From Clostridiaceae bacterium (lineage in GTDB: Bacteria > Bacillota > Clostridia > DSM-8532), in contig JANYKF010000332.1 of the NCBI GenBank assembly GCA_025361665.1, positions 1-10,570 on the forward strand: a stretch of DNA of 10,570 nucleotides, given 5' to 3'. The number at the start of each line of letters is the position of its first letter. Position 1 is the first letter of the stretch. Below, one piece after another: positions 5,960-10,570 of the stretch. The translations under genes were made by a program, and so were the position numbers. The notes under the pieces were generated by a model. That model made no database searches, was not told the origin of the DNA, and saw only the letters and a list, made by a program, of their open reading frames with translations.

Positions 5960-7363
5960 TCAGGACCCGAATATCTCATCCAGACTAAACAACAAAATGG
6001 AGGAATTCTCTGCAGCCCGCTTGACAAGCGTGCGATCGAATCCTGTTTTCGAGAACATTGCGTATATTGGTTCCCTGTTCTGCCCGGAATGAATGAGTAA
6101 CCTCCGCCGAATCAATTTTTCGCAGGCAGAGAGGGGAAATGCCGTTTCACTCCATTTGCATTCACCCAACAGAACCTTACCTTCTGACAAGGCCACCAGA
6201 TCTACCTCAGCCTGTGCTTTTTCAAGAGGATCATTTCCCCACCATTTCCCGAATTCCAGGAAAAACTGATGCTGCAAGCGGTCCGAACCATTTCGCAGGC
6301 GGACGAAGTCAAGACAAATCTCCTCAAAGATCGGCCCCATATATTGTGGCAGGAAAGGAAGAATCTTCTCTTTCAGCACCGGGTCTCTTTGTCCAAGCTC
6401 TATCAGGCCGCGATAAGGAAAGATAAACCGGTACCAGAACCGGAACAGGGGATCCTTCAATGCATAGATGGAATTGCGGACAGTAACTTTTTCCCCGAAA
6501 GGGGTGGTGCGGACTACAAGCCCCAACGCCATCAAAACGGAAAGGTATTTGCCGACCTTGTCCGTCGGCTCACCGCACTGTGTTGTGATATCATTGCGTC
6601 TGGAAGCCCCATTCGCCAATGCGGCCAGAATGGTGTTGTAGACAGCGGGTTCCCGCAGTTCCTGCTTCAACAGGAGCAACGGCTCATCATACAGATAGGC
6701 GGAAGAGGAAAGAAACAAAGAACGAATGTTTTCTTCCAGTGGAATAGAAGGATCAATCATATTCAAATAATGCGGTGTGCCTCCGACAAGACCGTAAAGT
6801 ATGGCTTGATCAGATGCAGTGTATTGCGGTGCAAAACGGGCGACAGCATCATAAAGAAACGGCTTTAGGTGAATTTGCAGGGTTCGGCGTCCGAAGAGAG
6901 GACTCTTGGTCCCCAGAATTTCGTTTTCCATGAAACTCATGGTGCTTCCGCATAAAATCAGGTACAGGCTTGAATCCTTGAACTGATGGTCAATAGCATG
7001 CTGGAGAGCGGAAAGGATCGATGGGTCCCGTTGTGCGAGATAGGGGAATTCATCCAATACGAGAACCATTCGTTTTTCCTTGATTTGTTGGGCCGCATAT
7101 TCAAATAGTGATGCCCAATCAGGGAAACGGGGGCCGGCGGACACATTGAAAAACTGGAAAATCTGGTTGGACAGTTGTGTGAGGTTGTAAGCCGTATTGC
7201 TGTCCTGCGCACTGAAAAACAGGGTTGGTTTGTCCTTGATGAACTCGGAAATAAGCGTTGTCTTGCCAATGCGCCTGCGCCCGTACAGAACGAGAAACTG
7301 GAATTTTCCAGTTTCATAGCTTCGGTTCATATCAGCCAATTCCCGAGTCCTTCCGATGAACAT
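5960..7363 (-). CDS. ATPase_2-type P-loop ATPase with C-terminal DUF234 / PD-(D/E)XK-like domain
   Basis: A 467-residue protein of the ATPase_2 (archaeal-type) plus DUF234 architecture. It opens FIGRTREL. Walker A is GRRRIGKTT (28-36) and Walker B is MVLVLDEFPYL (99-109, D104/E105). A sensor-like LCGST follows (to 141), then GTKSPLFGRR (151-160), the conserved arginine region of this family. The middle (about 230-300) resembles a winged helix. The C-terminal part keeps a nuclease-like signature: E386-V-D388, then GECKW (E401, K403), the D-x(12)-E-x-K pattern of PD-(D/E)XK folds. The family is widespread in anaerobes and archaea, but its role is unsettled. The start ATG (7361-7363) follows GGAGG by 5 nt. 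By eye its base composition is more AT-rich than that of its neighbours, compatible with acquisition by transfer. It is first in a minus-strand series with HAD and topB. Confidence 0.88.
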   Translation of the reverse strand: MFIGRTRELADMNRSYETGKFQFLVLYGRRRIGKTTLISEFIKDKPTLFFSAQDSNTAYNLTQLSNQIFQFFNVSAGPRFPDWASLFEYAAQQIKEKRMVLVLDEFPYLAQRDPSILSALQHAIDHQFKDSSLYLILCGSTMSFMENEILGTKSPLFGRRTLQIHLKPFLYDAVARFAPQYTASDQAILYGLVGGTPHYLNMIDPSIPLEENIRSLFLSSSAYLYDEPLLLLKQELREPAVYNTILAALANGASRRNDITTQCGEPTDKVGKYLSVLMALGLVVRTTPFGEKVTVRNSIYALKDPLFRFWYRFIFPYRGLIELGQRDPVLKEKILPFLPQYMGPIFEEICLDFVRLRNGSDRLQHQFFLEFGKWWGNDPLEKAQAEVDLVALSEGKVLLGECKWSETAFPLSACEKLIRRRLLIHSGQNREPIYAMFSKTGFDRTLVKRAAENSSILLFSLDEIFGS

Positions 7364-7376
7364 GATGCCTCCATGC

Positions 7377-7419
7377 GTACTCGTAAGTAACGTACTTTAG
7401 ATTATGGTACGATTGTACC
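7377..7419. promoter_or_regulatory. GTAC-rich operator-like region over the ATPase promoter
   Basis: Four GTAC tetramers start at 7377, 7392, 7407 and 7415, so the first three are spaced exactly 15 bp apart. The last two form a perfect inverted repeat, GGTAC-GATT-GTACC (7406-7419), which contains the ATPase -10 hexamer (7412-7417). A site over the -10 box with further half-sites between promoter and start codon is typical of repression. The binding protein is unknown; autoregulation by the ATPase is not supported, as it has no obvious operator-binding role. Confidence 0.4.
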
Positions 7420-7440
7420 TCTTCATGAGTTGCCTGTCAA
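7412..7440 (-). promoter_or_regulatory. Strong sigma-A-type promoter of the ATPase gene
   Basis: Read on the minus strand, TTGACA (7435-7440) is a perfect -35. It is followed by a 17-bp spacer and TACAAT (7412-7417), five of six to consensus. Transcription would start near 7405, about 42 nt before the ATPase ATG. This is the best promoter in the window. It is back-to-back with the isomerase promoter. Confidence 0.65.
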
Positions 7441-7466
7441 ATCATAACGCGGGGTGCTTGAAGTCC

Positions 7467-7495
7467 TTGTCCATCCTCAGAAAAAAATGTAGAAT
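7467..7495 (+). promoter_or_regulatory. Probable sigma-A-type promoter of the isomerase gene
   Basis: TTGTCC (7467-7472), a spacer of exactly 17 bp, and TAGAAT (7490-7495) form a promoter that closely mirrors the kinase promoter, including the shared 11-mer TGTAGAATCAG (7489-7499). The start site would be near 7502. This rules out translation from codons upstream of that point and supports the start chosen at 7533. Confidence 0.5.
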
Positions 7496-7532
7496 CAGAT
7501 CAATTGAGATGTTCTATAGAAAGGAAACGAGG

Positions 7533-8933
7533 ATGAATCAGATGACATTCGCTCTTTATTTTGGGAATCGTGGGTTTTTCCCAGGCTCCCTGATCGCCGA
7601 AGCACGGGACCAAGTGAGAGAAGCCGTTGAGAAACAAGGCTACGCCGTGCTCATGATGGAAGAAAACACGACACGGTACGGAGCAGTGGAAACCGCTGAG
7701 GAAGGTCGGAAATACGCGGCTTTTCTCAAGGAACACAAAGATGAATATGACGGCGTGATCCTGTCCCTGCCGAATTTTGGAGATGAAAACGGGGCCATTG
7801 CCGCCTTGCAGGATTGCGGCGTTCCCATCCTGATCCAGGCGTATCCGGATGAAATCGGGAAAATGGATTTTGAACACCGGCGGGACGCCTTCTGCGGCAA
7901 ATTTTCCGTCATGGATGTTTTTTATCAGTACAAGCTGCCCTATACGGTTTTTGATGCCCAGACCGTTCACCCGGCATCGGAAATCTTCGAAAGGCAGGTG
8001 CGCCAGTTTGCGGCCACTTGCCGTGTCGTGAAGAAAATGAAGCGGTTCACAGTCGGTGCAATCGGGGCCAGGACCACTGCCTTCAAAACGGTGCGCTTTG
8101 ATGAGTTGACGCTGCAGCGATACGGCATCACGACCGAGGCCCTTGATCTGTCCGAATTGTTCATGCGGGTGAAAAGCATGAAAACCAATACGGAACAGTT
8201 TGCGCAGAAACGGGAAAACCTGCTCCGGTACACAAACTGGACCGGAGTTCCGGATGAAAAAGTGGAGATGCTCAGCAAAGTGGGATTGGCGATAGACGAC
8301 ATCATCTCCGACTATCAGATGGACAGCATCGCACTCAGGTGCTGGATAGAAATTGAACAGGAACTGGGTGTCTCCCCCTGTGTGCTGCTCAGCGAACTGA
8401 ACGATCGGGGCATCGTCGCCGCCTGTGAGCTGGACGTTTGCAACGCGGTTCCCATGTACGCCCTTTCCGCCGCCTCGGAAATGCCGGCCACTTGCCTGGA
8501 CTGGAACAACAATTACGGTGAGGATCCGGACAAATGCATCCTTTTTCATTGCGGTCCCGTTCCGCAGAGCCTGATGGCCGGCAAGGGCCTGGTCATCGAA
8601 CACAAGATGTTCGCAAAAAGCTTTGGTGCAGGATGCGGCTGGGGTTGCAATGTCGGCAGAATAGCCCCTTCGCCCATCACATACGCCAGCTCGAAGACGG
8701 AAAACGGCAAATTGTCCTTCTATCTGGATGAAGGCCGGTTCACAAACGATCCGATCGAGGAGGGTTTCTTCGGCTGCGGTGGCGTAGTGGAAATTGCCGA
8801 ATTGCAGAAGAAACTGCTGGCCATTGGGAAAATGGGGTTCCGTCACCATGTGGGCGTTACGTTCGGCAATGTTGCCGTGCCGGTCAGGGAGGCGTTTGCA
8901 ACGTATCTGGGGTATGATCTGCTGCCTCTTTGA
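7533..8933 (+). CDS. L-fucose/L-arabinose isomerase-like family protein
   Basis: The protein has 466 residues from the chosen start. The N-terminus FALYFGNRGFFPGSLIAEAR is the hallmark of the fucose-isomerase-like family, whose members interconvert aldoses and ketoses with a divalent metal. Candidate metal ligands are E299 (ACELDV), D323 (CLDWNNN) and H438 or H439 (FRHHVGV); H339 (LFHCG) is also present. The 24-residue gap from E299 to D323 equals that between E337 and D361 of E. coli FucI, from memory. The protein is shorter than FucI (about 590), as usual for this uncharacterised branch, so the sugar is unknown. ATG 7533 has AAGGA 8 nt upstream. The reading frame stays open upstream to 7404, but that part precedes the predicted transcription start. 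A phosphatidyltransferase follows after 86 bp with no clear terminator. Confidence 0.82.
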   Translation: MNQMTFALYFGNRGFFPGSLIAEARDQVREAVEKQGYAVLMMEENTTRYGAVETAEEGRKYAAFLKEHKDEYDGVILSLPNFGDENGAIAALQDCGVPILIQAYPDEIGKMDFEHRRDAFCGKFSVMDVFYQYKLPYTVFDAQTVHPASEIFERQVRQFAATCRVVKKMKRFTVGAIGARTTAFKTVRFDELTLQRYGITTEALDLSELFMRVKSMKTNTEQFAQKRENLLRYTNWTGVPDEKVEMLSKVGLAIDDIISDYQMDSIALRCWIEIEQELGVSPCVLLSELNDRGIVAACELDVCNAVPMYALSAASEMPATCLDWNNNYGEDPDKCILFHCGPVPQSLMAGKGLVIEHKMFAKSFGAGCGWGCNVGRIAPSPITYASSKTENGKLSFYLDEGRFTNDPIEEGFFGCGGVVEIAELQKKLLAIGKMGFRHHVGVTFGNVAVPVREAFATYLGYDLLPL

Positions 8934-9019
8934 TAAGCCGGATCTGATCCGCGCCCTCATCGGCAAGGTCGGCAAGTCTGGGCACAGGAAAGCGGCTATG
9001 ACGGAAAGAGTGGTATGCC

Positions 9020-9610
9020 ATGAAGATTACGCAAAAATATCCGGCGTTCACGATTCCCAATCTTCTTTCTGCTTCACGCCTTGTTTTCCTGCCGGTTCTT
9101 TTCGTTCTGGCTGAAAAAGACCTCCGTCTGGCTTTCCTGGCAGGGTATGTCATCCTGGGATCGACGGACTTTTTCGACGGGTTCATTGCCCGCCGCTTCA
9201 ATCAGAAATCCGAGATTGGCAAGCAGCTGGATTCTTTGGCCGACCTGTTTTTCTATGTTTCCACCGCCTATTTCATCTATAAGCTATATCCGCAATACAT
9301 AACGCCCAACGGGATTCTGCTGACGATCTTTTTCAGCCTTTTATTCCTGTCGTTCATCATTTCCGGCATCATCTGCCGGAAACCGATCATGATGCATACT
9401 TTTCTGCTCAAACTCAATGGTGTCCTGGTTTATTTCCTGGTCATCTTTTCATTCATCACGAATACTACCCTGTTTGTCGCAGCAATCCTCATCATCTATC
9501 TGGTCGGCTTTACCGAGGAAATCCTGATTTTCCTGCAGTTTGGCGATGTGGATCCCGATACGGTATCCATCCTGAAACTGTACAAGACCCGGCGGGAGAA
9601 CAAGATGTAG
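9020..9610 (+). CDS. CDP-alcohol phosphatidyltransferase family membrane protein
   Basis: A 196-residue integral membrane enzyme that transfers a phosphatidyl group from CDP-diacylglycerol to an alcohol, in phospholipid synthesis. The family signature D-x2-D-G-x2-A-R-x8-G-x3-D-x3-D is perfect, at residues 50-75 (D50, D53, D71, D75). The typical TIPNLLSASR (11-20) precedes the first membrane helix. Further hydrophobic segments lie at about 20-47, 76-90, 97-118, 131-146 and 150-170. Length and the TIPNLLS start fit PgsA-like (phosphatidylglycerophosphate) synthases, but phosphatidylserine synthase or cardiolipin-type members look alike, so I give no symbol. The ATG is preceded by GGAAAGAG, 9 nt away. 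It may be cotranscribed with the isomerase upstream; nothing in the sequence links the two functionally. Confidence 0.9.
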   Translation: MKITQKYPAFTIPNLLSASRLVFLPVLFVLAEKDLRLAFLAGYVILGSTDFFDGFIARRFNQKSEIGKQLDSLADLFFYVSTAYFIYKLYPQYITPNGILLTIFFSLLFLSFIISGIICRKPIMMHTFLLKLNGVLVYFLVIFSFITNTTLFVAAILIIYLVGFTEEILIFLQFGDVDPDTVSILKLYKTRRENKM

Positions 9611-9632
9611 ACGGACAGCATCAGATGCCGCC

Positions 9633-9658
9633 GAGTCTGTCCCTGATCGTCCAGACTC
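9633..9658. terminator. Hairpin between convergent genes, possible shared terminator
   Basis: GAGTCTG (9633-9639) and CAGACTC (9652-9658) form a perfect 7-bp stem with a 12-nt loop, in the 53-bp gap between the convergent phosphatidyltransferase and FMN-enzyme genes. The plus-strand 3' flank TTCTGTC is only weakly T-rich, so it is a candidate bidirectional terminator rather than a clear one. GGACAG (9613-9618) and CTGTCC (9637-9642) offer an alternative, overlapping pairing. Confidence 0.4.
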
Positions 9659-9663
9659 TTCTG

Positions 9664-10570
9664 TCACCGGACACGATGGCCGTCATTCCTCCAGATCAGC
9701 GATGAATCAATATGCCGGACATCCGGCGAGCATGTGCGTGCCATGGCTCCGGCAAGTTCCTTCGTCATGCGCCCGACGATATTTATCGCACCGTCGGGAC
9801 CTTCCTCCGCAAGCGGGCCCACCACGATCCGACCGGCGGAAACAGCCGTCGCACCGAGCGCCAGCGCCTTGAAGGCATCCATTCCGGTCATGACGCCGCA
9901 ATCAACGAAAATGGGCATCCTTCCCCGGATTGCATCCACGATTTCGGGCAGCACCATCAGCGGAGGGACAGCATAGGGCATGATACCGTGATGATGGGAC
10001 ACCACGATGCCCTGGACCCCTGCATCAAGGCACTTCAGCGCTTCTTTCACGCTAAGCACGCCTTTGATGACGAACGGCAGCTTCGTCGACTTCACGTAAC
10101 AGCGGATGTCCTCCAAGGTTCTCGGCATCATCGCCAAGCCCCGCACGTTGTCATACTCCCCGTTTCGGTTGAAGGAATGGTCCAGGTCCATCCCCACTGC
10201 CAGTGCGCCATTCCGCTCCGCGTGGGCGATTTTGCGCAGCACACGTGCATTGTCCGCATACGGCTTGATGATTTTGATCGTTCTGGCACCGGTGGCAAGG
10301 ATCTGATCCAGCTCCTCTTCGTCCCCCATGCCCGCCCACATGACCGAATGCAGTGCAGCTGCAGCTTTCGCCATTTCAACCATGCCGTTTTCATAGCGGC
10401 CCTTCAGATGGGACAAGGCGGCCATCATGATGGGGGTGGAAAATGTTTCTCCATACAGTTCCAACGTGGTGGACGGCAATACGCAATCAATATGGCGCAT
10501 TTCAACCAATAGAGAATCGAAATATGCCCGTGTAATCTGGTTTGCATCACCCGAACTGGCTTGATAGTCC
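9664..10570 (-). CDS. Divergent FMN-dependent alpha-hydroxy-acid dehydrogenase/oxidase family protein, N-terminus missing
   Basis: The reading frame is open to the right edge (first full codon at 10567-10569), giving 301 visible residues. Just before the TTG at 10507-10509 the frame already reads GDANQITRAYFDSLLVEMRH, matching the family pattern, so the true start lies outside the window. Family hallmarks follow: FSTPIMMAALSH, the flavin-binding lysine region FVIKGVLSVKEAL, GVQGIVVSHHHG, VLPEIVDAI, VDCGVMTGMDAFKALALGATAVSAGR. Relatives use FMN to oxidise lactate, glycolate or similar acids, or act in isoprenoid metabolism. The substrate motif SNHGGR reads SHHHGI here (9985-9999 and the next codon), and DGGIRRG reads DCGVMTG. 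The catalytic histidine is kept, but the substrate-binding arginine and the second glycine-loop arginine are not. The substrate is therefore probably not a standard 2-hydroxy acid. It converges on the phosphatidyltransferase. Confidence 0.85.
   Translation of the reverse strand, partial: DYQASSGDANQITRAYFDSLLVEMRHIDCVLPSTTLELYGETFSTPIMMAALSHLKGRYENGMVEMAKAAAALHSVMWAGMGDEEELDQILATGARTIKIIKPYADNARVLRKIAHAERNGALAVGMDLDHSFNRNGEYDNVRGLAMMPRTLEDIRCYVKSTKLPFVIKGVLSVKEALKCLDAGVQGIVVSHHHGIMPYAVPPLMVLPEIVDAIRGRMPIFVDCGVMTGMDAFKALALGATAVSAGRIVVGPLAEEGPDGAINIVGRMTKELAGAMARTCSPDVRHIDSSLIWRNDGHRVR

Noticed and set aside
5955..6092. 45-codon plus-strand frame with a good AGGAG site 7 nt before its ATG, antisense to the end of the ATPase gene
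   Set aside because: Almost all of it lies over the ATPase C-terminus, which is clearly coding on the minus strand. The product resembles nothing and the RBS could be chance. It is kept only as a note because the RBS is better than usual for such shadows.
7404..7532. Upstream extension of the isomerase reading frame
   Set aside because: Most of it precedes the predicted transcription start near 7502. The family N-terminus and a good RBS point to 7533.
8939..8951. CGGATC-T-GATCCG near-palindrome after the isomerase
   Set aside because: The loop would be a single base and no T-tract follows, so it is not a convincing terminator. No other role is evident.
7500..8975. Open frame of 491 codons antisense to the isomerase
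   Set aside because: It mirrors the isomerase gene almost exactly. Its translation is rich in His, Gln and Arg without recognisable motifs. The plus-strand protein has clear family motifs and a promoter and RBS.

Overview
The window looks like accessory chromosome from an anaerobic member of the Bacillota (Clostridia or Negativicutes type). This is inferred from the strong GGAGG-type ribosome binding sites, a 720-residue topoisomerase III of Firmicutes size, a PocR-type AraC regulator next to a uroporphyrinogen-decarboxylase-family gene, and a clostridial-looking FMN enzyme. No genus can be named from the sequence. The content is dense and mostly metabolic. I see no tRNA, rRNA, CRISPR array or intact insertion sequence.

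Left part (1-2793). A uroporphyrinogen decarboxylase (URO-D) family gene runs off the left edge on the minus strand. Upstream of it, on the same strand, is its likely regulator, an AraC protein with a PocR sensory domain. Divergent from the regulator is a PfkB-family sugar kinase of the 'SGAPAI-ID' clade with a long charged C-terminal tail. It is coupled by an ATGA overlap to an unrecognised 87-residue protein. The 268 bp between regulator and kinase hold a tandem array of four degenerate 19-bp repeats (1216-1291) and a good sigma-A-type promoter for the kinase.

Middle part (2888-7363, minus strand). In the direction of transcription, an ATPase_2/DUF234 protein with a PD-(D/E)XK-like C-terminus comes first, then a NagD-type HAD phosphatase, then DNA topoisomerase III. 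The ATPase has a near-consensus promoter (TTGACA, 17 bp, TACAAT). Its -10 box lies inside a GTAC-based palindrome that belongs to a wider run of spaced GTAC sites.

Right part (7467-10570). An L-fucose-isomerase-like protein runs on the plus strand from a promoter that resembles the kinase promoter, followed by a CDP-alcohol phosphatidyltransferase. Converging on them from the right edge is a divergent FMN-dependent alpha-hydroxy-acid dehydrogenase family protein, incomplete at its N-terminus. It keeps the family fold motifs but lacks the usual substrate-binding arginine.

How it may fit together: ketose/aldose isomerase, sugar kinase, HAD sugar-phosphate phosphatase and FMN alpha-hydroxy-acid oxidoreductase are all enzymes of carbohydrate or hydroxy-acid catabolism, and the kinase and isomerase share a promoter pattern. 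A sugar or polyol pathway is therefore plausible, but it is an inference. The genes are not one operon, and the topoisomerase/ATPase/HAD group separates them. The observations most worth following are the 19-bp operator-like array, the GTAC operator cluster, the kinase tail with its coupled small protein, and the altered active site of the FMN enzyme.
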